From NCBI GenBank assembly GCA_035502655.1, contig DATJUF010000250.1:1-27675 (forward strand): a DNA stretch of 27,675 nt, read 5' to 3'. A program made the translations under genes and the position numbers. The notes beneath the pieces were generated by a model, which had not been told where the DNA came from, did not search any database, and was given only the letters and a program-made list of their open reading frames with translations. Shown one piece after another: positions 1 to 7,951 of this stretch; position 1 is the stretch's first letter; each line of letters starts with the position of its first letter. This DNA is from DATJUF01 sp035502655. GTDB lineage: Bacteria; Desulfobacterota; Binatia; Binatales; Binataceae.

Positions 1-800
1 TACGCCTTGCGGAAGAGTATGCGATGCTTGACGTGTTGAGCGAGGGCCGTCTCGAATATGGCGTCGGCCGCGGCTTCCTGAACTATTCCTATCTCGTTTT
101 CGGTGTCAACCCTGACGAGAGTCACGCGCGCTATCGCGAAGGAACTGAGCTTATCCGCAAAGCCTGGACCGCAGACGGGCCTTTTTCCTTCGAGGGCAAA
201 TTCTGGCAGCTCAACGACTATACGTTTTTCCCCCAGCCGCTACAGAAGCCCCATCCGCCGATCTTCGCATCGGGCGCAATCACCCCGGAAAGCTACGAGT
301 GGGCAGGCCAGATGGGGCTGCATCTTGGCACCGCATTCTTCATCCCGGCGCCGGATATGGTCAAAACTAATATTGCGCTTTATCGCGATGCGCTCATTAA
401 AGCGGGGCACGATCCGGCAGCGCGGGAGGTCGCGGGCGTCTATCAGATGTATTGCGGCGATTCGTGGGAGGAGGCGCGCGCCCATGGCGGAGTCCATGCG
501 CTGCAATATTACAAGTTCTTTGATTCGCTCGACGCCCGCAGCCGGCACACTTCAGCCGCTTACGAACGCTACAAGCGTGGAACTGGCTTCGTTGGGCGCA
601 CTTACGAAGAGCTCGACGCGATGCGTGTGCTGCTGATCGGAACGCCTGAAACGCTGATCGAGCGGGTCCGCTGGACGCGGGAATTCTATGGCGCCACTTA
701 TCTCATCCTTGAAGTGGCACAAGGCGGCGCACCACATCAAACCGTGATCCGTTCGCTCGAGCGTTTCGCAAAATATGTAATGCCAGAATTTCGCGGCTGA
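1..800 (+). CDS. Luciferase-like flavin-dependent monooxygenase, 5' truncated
   Basis: The frame is open from base 3, and the residues before the first ATG (24) read RLAEEYAMLDVLSEGRLEYGVGRGF without the motif breaking. This is the usual family motif of bacterial luciferase-like (LLM class) F420- or FMN-dependent oxidoreductases. The first ATG is therefore internal and the gene starts outside the window. The C-terminal part (GTPETLIERVRWTREFYGA, then a helix ending VMPEF) is also typical. About 265 residues are present against a usual 330-380, so roughly the first 70-100 are missing. The family is cytosolic and oxidises varied substrates with reduced flavin; the substrate cannot be told from sequence. 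It converges on the phospholipase-D-like gene with a 44-base gap and no clear terminator. Confidence 0.85.
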   Translation, partial: RLAEEYAMLDVLSEGRLEYGVGRGFLNYSYLVFGVNPDESHARYREGTELIRKAWTADGPFSFEGKFWQLNDYTFFPQPLQKPHPPIFASGAITPESYEWAGQMGLHLGTAFFIPAPDMVKTNIALYRDALIKAGHDPAAREVAGVYQMYCGDSWEEARAHGGVHALQYYKFFDSLDARSRHTSAAYERYKRGTGFVGRTYEELDAMRVLLIGTPETLIERVRWTREFYGATYLILEVAQGGAPHQTVIRSLERFAKYVMPEFRG

Positions 801-844
801 ATACTACTGTTAACCCGGACGGGATTGGCTAGCGCTGTAATTGT

Positions 845-2272
845 TCATAGCAGCGGTTCGAGGATTGCCGCGCCGGCCTCTTCCGAGCGCTCGATGAATC
901 CACGATGCCTCCACGCTTCAGCGGTGATTTGCTTCGAGTGCTTCAAGTCATTGTAGAACATATGATCCATGCCGGTGGCGAATGGATGGCTGAGCACTAT
1001 CGCGTTCAGCTCATTGTCGCGCGCGATACTCCACCAATCCAGATTAGAGGTCCCAACCGTAGACCATACATGATCGATCGTGGCAGTCTTCGCATGCAGC
1101 ATCTCGCCCTGCCATTCGTAAATCTTCACCCCGGCCTTGAGCAGGGCACTATAGTTTGATCGCGCAGCGGATACGATTATTGGCTCATCGCTTTTGCTGG
1201 GTAGTAACAGCCGTACGTCGGCGCCACGTTCGGCCGCGTGTTCCAGCGCATGCAGCATTTGATGATCGGGCACGAAGTACGCGTCGGTTATATAGATATT
1301 CGTCTCAGCATAGACTATCGCCGAGATCAGGACCACGTAGATAACACTGAAACGTTCCGGCACGCTGCCGATTACCTGCACTATGTCGTTGCCCTGCTTG
1401 TCAAGTTTCGGGAAGTAATTACGCACCTGGAGCAGCGGGCCGCGTTGATAGTTCCACTGTTGAATAAATAATTTCTGGAATTCGGCGACCGCTGGTCCTT
1501 GTACCTCGATGTCGGTATCGCGCCAATAGTCTAAAGGCGCTTTCGAACTGCTGCCGCCATATCCGCTCGCGTATACTTCAGATATGTTGATTCCGCCTGT
1601 GAAAGCTATACGCCCATCCACCACCAGCATTTTGCGGTGGTCGCGATGCGCAAACACCCAATGAAACCGTTGCGCAAACGGATCAAGCGGACGATATTCC
1701 AGCACGGCGATTCCGGCCCGGCGCATGCGGTCGAAAAACGAAGAAGGGGTTCCCAAAGAGCCGACGGCGTCGTAAACGACATTCACCTGGACGCCATGGC
1801 GTTGCCGTTCGATCAGCGCGTCGGCGAACATTTGCCCGATCCGTCCATCGCTGAAAATATACATCTCTAAGTTGATACTGTTGGTAGCGCTGCGAATAGC
1901 GGCGAGCATGGCAGAATAGGTCTCGCTGGCATTTTCGAGCACTATGACTTTATTGCCGGTGGCCAGCGGTACATGGGTAATCGCTTGCTCAAAGGCTAGA
2001 TCGCGGTGGAGTATATCGGTTGGAAGTCTCTGATGTTCATTAAGGCGGCCGAGAATGTACTCGGCCTGTTTCGCTGTCAGCGGACCCTGCGGCCCCAACA
2101 GCTCAGGGTGCGTGAGATAAAGTACCTTTTCGTGGATCAACGCGCCCGCATCAGTAATGCTGCCGCAGCAACTGAGCAGGAGAACGGCGCCAAGTAGTAA
2201 AGCAGGCCGGACCAACACGTCCAGAGTTGTTTTTGTTCTCTTTGAATATGTAAGAAGCTTCGTCTGTTCCAA
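845..2272 (-). CDS. Cardiolipin synthase-like phospholipase D protein
   Basis: Two HxKxxxxD catalytic motifs are visible: HRKMLVVD at about residues 212-219 and HAKTATID at about 393-400, followed by GTSN. They define the phospholipase D superfamily, and spacing and length (475 aa) fit bacterial cardiolipin synthases, nearer the ClsB type than ClsA because there is no pair of N-terminal membrane helices. The N-terminus instead has a hydrophobic stretch ending LLLSCC, a possible lipobox, so it may be a membrane-anchored lipoprotein. The predicted role is transphosphatidylation of phosphatidylglycerol, or hydrolysis of a phosphodiester. The start is uncertain: the longest frame begins with TTG without a clear ribosome-binding site, and a GTG near residue 19 would give a tidier signal peptide. 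It lies downstream of boxB on the same strand, with a 286-base gap. Confidence 0.8.
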   Translation of the reverse strand: MEQTKLLTYSKRTKTTLDVLVRPALLLGAVLLLSCCGSITDAGALIHEKVLYLTHPELLGPQGPLTAKQAEYILGRLNEHQRLPTDILHRDLAFEQAITHVPLATGNKVIVLENASETYSAMLAAIRSATNSINLEMYIFSDGRIGQMFADALIERQRHGVQVNVVYDAVGSLGTPSSFFDRMRRAGIAVLEYRPLDPFAQRFHWVFAHRDHRKMLVVDGRIAFTGGINISEVYASGYGGSSSKAPLDYWRDTDIEVQGPAVAEFQKLFIQQWNYQRGPLLQVRNYFPKLDKQGNDIVQVIGSVPERFSVIYVVLISAIVYAETNIYITDAYFVPDHQMLHALEHAAERGADVRLLLPSKSDEPIIVSAARSNYSALLKAGVKIYEWQGEMLHAKTATIDHVWSTVGTSNLDWWSIARDNELNAIVLSHPFATGMDHMFYNDLKHSKQITAEAWRHRGFIERSEEAGAAILEPLL

Positions 2273-2302
2273 TCCGCCTGCCGTCCAAAATCTCTGAAGT
2301 GA

Positions 2303-2554
2303 TCAAGCACGAATCCGCAGTCTTGGCTCCCGGATCGTCATGTGCACCCGGCTAACTTCATACAGCGCGTCCTCTAGAGAGCACCCCAGGGCGCCTGACG
2401 GATGAGCGATCATATCGGAGAAGGGGCGGCAGGCAAAGAACTCGCGAGCTTGCCGGGCGTACACTTTTACGATCGCGGATAGCGTGCCATCGCATGGTGA
2501 ATCTGCGGCGCATCCGGCTCCATTAGCAGCCGTGCGAACAGCAGGAAAGAGCAC
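2303..2554 (-). CDS. Possible small ORF downstream of boxB, unrecognised
   Basis: An 83-codon frame starts with GTG four bases after the boxB stop codon and ends 30 bases before the phospholipase-D-like gene. The product is not recognised: it has no signal peptide or membrane segment and several scattered cysteines (near residues 15, 21, 42 and 58). No Shine-Dalgarno sequence precedes the GTG. Its position makes translational coupling to boxB possible, but composition and the missing RBS make a chance frame just as likely. Otherwise this 286-base gap shows nothing I can name; I found no clear terminator after boxB. Confidence 0.2.
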   Translation of the reverse strand: MLFPAVRTAANGAGCAADSPCDGTLSAIVKVYARQAREFFACRPFSDMIAHPSGALGCSLEDALYEVSRVHMTIREPRLRIRA

Positions 2555-2558
2555 AGGA

Positions 2559-3971
2559 CTATAACTTTACATATTCAAAGCTAATCGGCTGATGATTGAT
2601 GCCTCTTGCCGGCGGTGCTATCCACGAGGCGAACGCTCCGGATTCAAGCGCCGGTTTCATCAGCGAAGCAACCAAAGCGCGGTCCTCGGAAGTGGGGAGC
2701 CAGCTATGCTCATTCGCTCGCCACGCCTCATCCGTTAATAGATCGCCCTCAGGCGACACGCGTACTCCAGCGAATACGCCGATCTTTCGATTGAATCCCC
2801 GGTGAGGCAGGGTTAGTTCAAAGTCAATTCCGGCGGCGCGGATGATCTTATTCCAGCGGGCAAGGCCACGGGCCGAATCGTGTACATAGTCCTCACGCAG
2901 CATCTCGTTAATAGCCAATAACGCGGGCTTCTGAGTCTCCGCGATTCGGCCGGATTCGAGCACCGGAATTGCGAAACTTTTTTCGGTAAGCGAATGATCG
3001 TCGGTGTGATCCGCCTCCTTGAAACGGCCTTTAAGCCCGGCCGTATAGTAATTTGCTGCGTTGGTCGAAACCTCAGAACCGAAAAGGTCAAGTGAAACTG
3101 CATAATGCAGGTTGAGGTAGCGCTGCAGGATCGTCAAAGGAATACCACCGTAGCCAGCGACACGATCAGTTTTATATTTTCTCATCAACTCGCAAGTGCG
3201 CTCGGCTACTCTTGCGATACCCATCTCGCCCACAAACAGATGATGTGCCTCTTCCGCCAGCATGAAACGGCAAGTTCGCGAGAGCGGATCAAAGCCCGAC
3301 TCCGCCAGGCTCGCGAGCTGATATTTGCCGTCGCGGTCGGTGAAATACGCAAACATGAAAAATGACAGCCAGTCTGGCGTCGGTTCATTAAAGGCCCCCA
3401 GTATGCGGGGACGATCGGCATCGCCGGAATGGCGTTCCAGGAGCGCTTCGGCTTCTTCACGGCCGTCGCGTCCGAAGTAAGCTTGGAGCAGATAGACCAT
3501 CGCCCATAGATGGCGTGCCTCTTCGACATTTACTTGGAACAGATTCCGCAAATCGTAGAGCGACGGAGCCGTGGCGCCGAGATGGCGTTGCTGCTCGACG
3601 GAGGCCGGCTCAGTATCACCCTGCGTTACAATCAAGCGCCGGAGCGTTCCACGGTACTCACCTGGTACGTCCTGCCAGACCTGCTCGCCCTTATGCTGTC
3701 CGAAACCGATTGCGCGATTCGGTTCCGGCTCTGCAAGGAAAATGCCCCAGCGATAATCCGGCATCCGCACGTAGCCGAAGGTCGCCCAGCCTTGAGCGTC
3801 GGCCGAGATCGCTGTCCTTAGATAGACATCAGTTTGCCGGCAGCCGTCGGGACCTAGTTTGTCCCACCATCCAAGGAATCGCGGCTGCCATTCCTCCAGC
3901 GCTCGTTGCAAGCGGCGATTCTCCGATAGATTAACGTTGTTGGGAATTCGCTCCGAATAGTTAATCGCCAT
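2559..3971 (-). CDS. boxB: Benzoyl-CoA 2,3-epoxidase, diiron oxygenase subunit BoxB
   Basis: This is the epoxidase of the aerobic hybrid benzoate pathway; it adds one oxygen atom to the ring of benzoyl-CoA to give 2,3-epoxybenzoyl-CoA, using electrons from BoxA. The 470 residues match the usual BoxB length (about 473). The six iron ligands I recall for Azoarcus evansii BoxB (E120, E150, H153, D211, E240, H243) are all present one residue later: E121, E151, H154, D212, E241 and H244, within VNVEEARHLWAM and MLAEEAHHLFVGE. The enzyme should therefore be active. It starts two bases after the boxC stop, so the two are surely co-transcribed and probably translationally coupled. BoxA is not found in the window and must be supplied from elsewhere. 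Confidence 0.95.
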   Translation of the reverse strand: MAINYSERIPNNVNLSENRRLQRALEEWQPRFLGWWDKLGPDGCRQTDVYLRTAISADAQGWATFGYVRMPDYRWGIFLAEPEPNRAIGFGQHKGEQVWQDVPGEYRGTLRRLIVTQGDTEPASVEQQRHLGATAPSLYDLRNLFQVNVEEARHLWAMVYLLQAYFGRDGREEAEALLERHSGDADRPRILGAFNEPTPDWLSFFMFAYFTDRDGKYQLASLAESGFDPLSRTCRFMLAEEAHHLFVGEMGIARVAERTCELMRKYKTDRVAGYGGIPLTILQRYLNLHYAVSLDLFGSEVSTNAANYYTAGLKGRFKEADHTDDHSLTEKSFAIPVLESGRIAETQKPALLAINEMLREDYVHDSARGLARWNKIIRAAGIDFELTLPHRGFNRKIGVFAGVRVSPEGDLLTDEAWRANEHSWLPTSEDRALVASLMKPALESGAFASWIAPPARGINHQPISFEYVKL

Positions 3972-3973
3972 TA

Positions 3974-5623
3974 CTAGGTTCTCCGTGGGTTGAAGGCGGG
4001 CCGCTTGCCAGTGCCGTAGAGCTTGAGCGCGCCATTCTCGCCAACTGCATTCGGCCGCTGAAAGATCCAGTTCTGCCAGGCCGAGAGTCGCGCGAAGATC
4101 TTCGTCTCCATTGTCTCAGGTCCGGCGAAGCGAAGTGAGGCTTCGAGCCCTGTCAAAGCGTCGGGAGAAAACGCCGCACGTGATTCAATTGCGAGCCGGA
4201 CTTCGTCGTCCCAGTCGATATCATCGGGTGTGAAACCTGCCAATCCTAGTTCTGCTGCCGCCGCCGTATCCAGGTTCTCGCCAATGTGTCTTCGGAGCTC
4301 CTCCACATGGGCCGGATCGCCGAGGAATCTGCTCTGAAGCCGCGTTAAGCCATTACTCATCGGCAGTGGCCCGAAGTTCATATCGGTAAGCCGAATCATT
4401 GCCGAAGAAAGTTGTTCGCCGTTACGGGTGCCGCTAAGCATATAGCTGCGGTCCGACGCCAGCGCTAATTCGAATAAAATGCCTGTGAAGCATGATCCCG
4501 GTTCAATCAGGGCAAACAGCGAGCGTGCACTTACGTCCAGGCGTTTCAGGACTCGTTTCAGGTACATTGTGATTTCGCGCACCAGCCAGTGGTCCTGGCG
4601 CTCAATCATCCAGTGATCGTATGCTTCAACCAGGTCCGGGTCACCTTCGGTGCGAAATATCCAGAGTCCAATCGCATCTTCGTTGAAACGCAAATGAAGA
4701 ATCACGTCCTCTAGTTCGCGGGCGAACGCCAGCGGCCAGAATGAGTCGTTCAGCACGCCGGGATTGGGCACGGCCTCGAATGGATTAACCTCGGGACCTC
4801 GCACGGTAATCGTTGCGAGTGCACGATCGCGGGCGATTTCAGCAGTGACATAACTATAGTCAATTCGATCCCCTATCATAGTACGTTCGAGGCTTGTCAG
4901 CTCGAGGCCTTTTGCATCAGATGGACGCGTAGAGGAACGAACATATCCGCCCGCGCGGTTAGCTGCCGCTTCAGCCAGGCGGCTGCGCGGGACTAACTCG
5001 TCGGCGAGTCCCCACTCCAGAGCTCGTTTGCCGCGAATACCCTCTTCAATGGTGCAAAAGAAATCTGCCCGATCGCGCCTGACCTTGCGTTTGTCAACCA
5101 ATCGCGTCAGTCCACCAGTACCAGGCAGCACGCCGAGCAGTGGAACTTCGGGCAATGATATCGTGGTCGATCCGTCGTCGGCCATCAATATACATTCGGC
5201 TGCGAGTGCGAGTTCGTATCCGCCGCCCGCGCACGAGCCATTGATTACAGCTATGTAATGCTGTCCTGAGTTTGCCGAAGCATCCTCAATCGCAAAGCGG
5301 GTTTCATTAGTGAACTTGCAAAAGTTTACTTTGAAGCTGTGATCGGCGAGGCCAAGCATCTTGATATTGGCGCCTGCGCAAAAGACTCGTTCCTTAGCCG
5401 ATGTGATAATTACGCAGCAAATCTCCGGATGCTCGAAACGAAGCCGCTGCGTCGCGTCGTAGAGCTCGATATCAACGCCCAGGTCGTAGGAGTTCAGCTT
5501 CAGCTCATAGCCAGCATTGATTCCGCCCTGTTCATCGGCATCGAGCGCGAGCGTGGCGGTACGCCCGTCAAACGTGAGCTGCCAATGGCGATAATGCCTG
5601 GGGTGTGTTCTGAAATCGATCAT
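3974..5623 (-). CDS. boxC: 2,3-epoxybenzoyl-CoA dihydrolase BoxC (benzoyl-CoA-dihydrodiol lyase)
   Basis: BoxC hydrolytically opens the epoxidised ring to 3,4-dehydroadipyl-CoA semialdehyde and formate. It belongs to the enoyl-CoA hydratase/crotonase superfamily but is about twice the usual length. The 549 residues fit the family. Oxyanion-hole segments are visible at FCAGANIKML (about 81-90) and NGSCAGGGYELALAAE (about 128-143). The catalytic Cys and Glu I recall for Burkholderia BoxC (C111, E168; 57 apart) correspond in spacing to C102 (in NFCKFTNET) and E159 (in SLPEVPLLG). The ribosome-binding site is weak. A 97-base gap separates it from boxR and carries the TGCA/TATAAT regulatory module described separately, so boxCB may have its own promoter. 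Confidence 0.95.
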   Translation of the reverse strand: MIDFRTHPRHYRHWQLTFDGRTATLALDADEQGGINAGYELKLNSYDLGVDIELYDATQRLRFEHPEICCVIITSAKERVFCAGANIKMLGLADHSFKVNFCKFTNETRFAIEDASANSGQHYIAVINGSCAGGGYELALAAECILMADDGSTTISLPEVPLLGVLPGTGGLTRLVDKRKVRRDRADFFCTIEEGIRGKRALEWGLADELVPRSRLAEAAANRAGGYVRSSTRPSDAKGLELTSLERTMIGDRIDYSYVTAEIARDRALATITVRGPEVNPFEAVPNPGVLNDSFWPLAFARELEDVILHLRFNEDAIGLWIFRTEGDPDLVEAYDHWMIERQDHWLVREITMYLKRVLKRLDVSARSLFALIEPGSCFTGILFELALASDRSYMLSGTRNGEQLSSAMIRLTDMNFGPLPMSNGLTRLQSRFLGDPAHVEELRRHIGENLDTAAAAELGLAGFTPDDIDWDDEVRLAIESRAAFSPDALTGLEASLRFAGPETMETKIFARLSAWQNWIFQRPNAVGENGALKLYGTGKRPAFNPRRT

Positions 5624-5657
5624 TGACGGTTCTCGCTGCTTGCTCCGGTTTCACCCG

Positions 5658-5689
5658 TCATGCATTATATTGCATAATACCCAGCTCTA
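5658..5689 (-). promoter_or_regulatory. Probable BoxR operator/promoter of boxCB
   Basis: Reading the minus strand, the boxR-boxC gap contains TAGAGCTGG (5689-5681), a six-base spacer, then TGCAATATAATGCATGA (5674-5658). The same nine-base element and a 14-of-17 version of the second element (TGCACTATAATTCATCA) lie upstream of boxR. On the plus strand the core is a direct repeat, TGCATTATAT then TGCATAATAC, with a ten-base period, i.e. on one helix face. TGCA-containing operators are known for BzdR/BoxR-type regulators. The TATAAT could double as a -10 box, although I see no good -35 at 17 bases here, so BoxR bound at the site could block RNA polymerase. Function is inferred from the two copies and the context. 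Confidence 0.6.
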
Positions 5690-5720
5690 CCGCAAACCGA
5701 ATCTGATCGTGGACGTTCCG

Positions 5721-6632
5721 TCAGCCGCCTTGGCTGCGGCTCGCCACTAACCTGGCCAATTCCTTCAATGCCTCCTGGATTGTTTTGCCGCTCGTATCCA
5801 GACGCGCATCGGCCATCCGGTAGAGGCTCTCGCGTTGCGCCAGAATTCGCCGCATATCAGACAGTGCCTCGCTATCGCGAGTGCCCGCACGTACACGATA
5901 GTCACCCTGATTGAGTACGCGATCCCAATGATCCTGCGGCGAGGCTTTGAGCCATACCGTATAGCAGGCGTCGAGCAGGCGCTCGAGTGCGGCGGCATCG
6001 GCCACCAGTCCGCCGCCGGCCGCCAGCACGATCCCGCGCCTGGCGCTTAGGATCGCTTCGAGTGCCCGCAACTCGTAGCGGCGGTAGGCGGCTTGACCGC
6101 CGAACTCGAAGATTTCCGCCACTGCGAAGCCTGCTTCTTCTTCGATTGCGTGGCTCAACTCGACGAATTCCCACCCCAGACGAGCCGCTAGCATTCTTCC
6201 GAGAGTGGTCTTGCCGGCCCCGCGCAATCCCACCAGTGCTATTCGATCAAGCCGATCGCGGGAGCGTCCGAAGCGTCTGGCGATCATCGCTGCGACCAGC
6301 GTCAGCTCCTCTGATGTGAGCCTGCGAAGCCTTTGCGTTAGCATCTGGTATTCGGCCGATGGCGGCGGGCTTTCATCGACGAGTTCCGTAAGCGGCACGT
6401 CGATTGCCGCGGCCAGCCGTTTCAGCAGTACGATTGAGAGATTACCGCGCCCGCTCTCCAGTTCCGCCAGGTAGCGTTCTGAAATGCGCGAATCGCGCGC
6501 GAGCATGCGGCGGGTCATGCCATGACGGGCGCGGGCGTCGCGAACCCGCATCCCCAACGTTTTCAGCATCTCAGTAGCCGGCGCGTCCGAAACTTCCGCC
6601 AGTGCTTCCTTGGTCAGCGCGATCTTGCCCAT
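5721..6632 (-). CDS. boxR: BoxR/BzdR-type regulator: XRE helix-turn-helix fused to shikimate kinase-like domain
   Basis: An XRE-type helix-turn-helix fills about residues 24-88 (RDARARHGMTRRMLARDSRI, then SERYLAELESGRGNLS). A linker leads to a shikimate kinase-like domain at about 130-303 with P-loop GLRGAGKTT (135-143) and GGG near 206-208. This fusion defines BzdR/BoxR, repressors that bind benzoyl-CoA in the kinase-like domain and release their operators. The segment where shikimate kinases carry the substrate-binding aspartate reads ELSHAIEEEAGFA, so the domain is most likely a sensor, not an enzyme. Length (303 aa) fits. It is the first gene of boxR-boxC-boxB, and a TATAAT lies only about 13 bases before the ATG, giving a nearly leaderless message. 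Autoregulation is likely, since its own upstream region carries the shared module. Confidence 0.92.
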   Translation of the reverse strand: MGKIALTKEALAEVSDAPATEMLKTLGMRVRDARARHGMTRRMLARDSRISERYLAELESGRGNLSIVLLKRLAAAIDVPLTELVDESPPPSAEYQMLTQRLRRLTSEELTLVAAMIARRFGRSRDRLDRIALVGLRGAGKTTLGRMLAARLGWEFVELSHAIEEEAGFAVAEIFEFGGQAAYRRYELRALEAILSARRGIVLAAGGGLVADAAALERLLDACYTVWLKASPQDHWDRVLNQGDYRVRAGTRDSEALSDMRRILAQRESLYRMADARLDTSGKTIQEALKELARLVASRSQGG

Positions 6633-6639
6633 AAAGCCT

Positions 6640-6665
6640 TGATGAATTATAGTGCACCAGCTCTA
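6640..6665 (-). promoter_or_regulatory. Probable autoregulatory BoxR operator and boxR promoter
   Basis: On the minus strand TAGAGCTGG (6665-6657) is followed directly by TGCACTATAATTCATCA (6656-6640), matching the module before boxC apart from a missing six-base spacer and three base changes. TATAAT at 6651-6646 with TGGACT 17 bases upstream makes a plausible -10/-35 pair (four of six matches to TTGACA). Transcription would then begin about seven bases before the boxR ATG, and a repressor bound here would cover the -10 box. Operator function is an inference from the two copies. Confidence 0.6.
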
Positions 6666-6684
6666 GACAGTCCACCACATGAGC

Positions 6685-6701
6685 AGCTGGTCAGACCAAT
6701 G
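6685..6701. promoter_or_regulatory. FadR/GntR-like palindrome in the boxR-SnoaL divergent gap
   Basis: AGCTGGTCAGACCAATG contains the perfect 11-base palindrome TGGTCAGACCA (6688-6698). It resembles the E. coli FadR operator consensus (CTGGTCnGAC core) used by acyl-CoA-responsive GntR-family regulators. It lies between two divergent genes, about 20 bases upstream of the TAGAGCTGG element of boxR. No GntR-family gene is in the window, so both function and cognate regulator are unproven. Confidence 0.35.
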
Positions 6702-6772
6702 CCTTGAGAACGCTGGCCTTGACCGCTGGACAAGCATGAACTAGCGTCCGCCGAGTTGAATGGAGGAGCCAA

Positions 6773-7270
6773 ATGAGAAGGTCTGGATTGCTGGTTGGAG
6801 CTTTGGCCATCGCGATTGCCTTAAGCGGTGTATCTTCTGTTTCATTAGCCGCAGGAGACGCGAAGGCGCAGATCACCGAGCTCGAACATAACCTGATGAA
6901 CGCGGCCAGCGCTGATCAGGCTATGGCCTATTACGATACCAACGAAGTTGCGGTCTTTGATTTTGTACCGCCATTGCAGTATTCCGGTGAGAAAGCAGTA
7001 CGCGCTGATTTCAATAATTTCTTCAGCAACGCCACCGACATCAAAGGCAAATTCCTCCAAATGGATGTAGTAACCGATGGCCGTCTCGGCATCGTCAACA
7101 GCATTCAGCATTTCTCGTGGAACAGCAAAGATGGCAAGCCGATGGAGGCTACTCTGCGGGTGACTGACTGCCTGCATAAAGTCGATGGGCAGTGGAAAAT
7201 CTTCCATTCGCATATCTCAGTTCCGGTTGATCCGTCGACTGGCCAAGCACAAATGAATCTCAAGCTCTGA
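6773..7270 (+). CDS. Exported SnoaL/NTF2-like protein
   Basis: The 165-residue protein has a Sec signal peptide (MRRSGLLVGALAIAIALSG, cleavage near SLAAG at about 25-28), so it is probably periplasmic. The rest resembles the SnoaL_3/DUF4440 branch of the NTF2-like cone fold: an N-terminal helix (ITELEHNLMNAASADQAMAYY), DVVTDGRLGIVNSIQHF and the closing strand VDGQWKIFHSHISVPVD. Such proteins bind small hydrophobic ligands or act as isomerases or hydrolases; no catalytic set can be assigned. GGAGGAG lies about eight bases before the ATG and supports the start. It is divergent from boxR across 140 bases and could share regulation with it, though nothing shows a benzoate role. A GC-rich dyad (GGCGCG/CGCGCC at about 7281-7307) follows the stop without a clear T-run. 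Confidence 0.75.
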   Translation: MRRSGLLVGALAIAIALSGVSSVSLAAGDAKAQITELEHNLMNAASADQAMAYYDTNEVAVFDFVPPLQYSGEKAVRADFNNFFSNATDIKGKFLQMDVVTDGRLGIVNSIQHFSWNSKDGKPMEATLRVTDCLHKVDGQWKIFHSHISVPVDPSTGQAQMNLKL

Positions 7271-7552
7271 CCATATTCAGCGGCGCGATTGCCGAAGCAG
7301 CCGCGCCACCTCTTGCTTGACTGATCATCAAGCGCGCGCCGCCGCAGGGCGAAAATTAAGCGAGGTCGCCGAAACTTCGCTTTTGAGCGGGTTTGGAACT
7401 CTTACCCGGTACGGGCTCAATTTCCTGGTTTCCGTCAGGCCAACTTTTATTTTGTCTAGCTTTCGCTCGGTGGCAAAGTCCTTGCTTTACAAAATCAAAG
7501 GCAACACCAACTTTGTTCACATCAATTTCGACTGTTGCCTGCGGGAGCTGCA

Positions 7553-7891
7553 ATGTTACTCGAGCAAACCGGTAATAACGCGAAGATAATCGAACTTGAG
7601 CCACGATACAGGAAAACGCCCGGAAGATGGCGGCAGATGGCAGTGGCCGCAGTGGCCGGAGTGATGCTGGTATGTGCAGTGGGCTGTTCAGGTGCGCCTC
7701 TTACGACGCGTGAAAAAGGTACTCTGGCGGGCGGCGCGATTGGCGCAGGCAGTGGCGCGCTAGTCGGTGCTGCGGTTGGAGCTCCGGGCGCGGGCGCGGC
7801 AATAGGTGGTGTGGCCGGCGCAGGCGCAGGTTACCTGATCGGAAATCACATTCAGAACGAGGAGATCCAGCACGATCAAGCGCCATACTGA
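7553..7891 (+). CDS. Glycine-zipper lipoprotein
   Basis: The start chosen is ATG 7553, five bases after GGGAG; an earlier in-frame ATG (7535) has no such site, and ATG 7637 would give a shorter classical signal peptide. The product has a basic N-terminal segment, a hydrophobic stretch and lipobox AVGC (MAVAAVAGVMLVCAVGCSG), so it should be lipid-anchored. The mature part (LAGGAIGAGSGALVGAAVGA and onwards) is a glycine-zipper repeat of the YMGG/OmpA-like kind, followed by a short polar tail. Such proteins sit in the outer membrane or envelope; a precise role is unknown. I see nothing convincing in the 282 bases between it and the SnoaL-like gene. Confidence 0.75.
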   Translation: MLLEQTGNNAKIIELEPRYRKTPGRWRQMAVAAVAGVMLVCAVGCSGAPLTTREKGTLAGGAIGAGSGALVGAAVGAPGAGAAIGGVAGAGAGYLIGNHIQNEEIQHDQAPY

Positions 7892-7951
7892 CGGCGCCGT
7901 AATCGCTGAGCGAATCGCCTGAACCATCTCGCGCGGCATTGACGGCTATTC

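Noticed and set aside
7317..7589. 90-codon frame between the SnoaL-like and glycine-zipper genes
   Set aside because: No ribosome-binding site or recognisable features, and it overlaps the better supported start at 7553.
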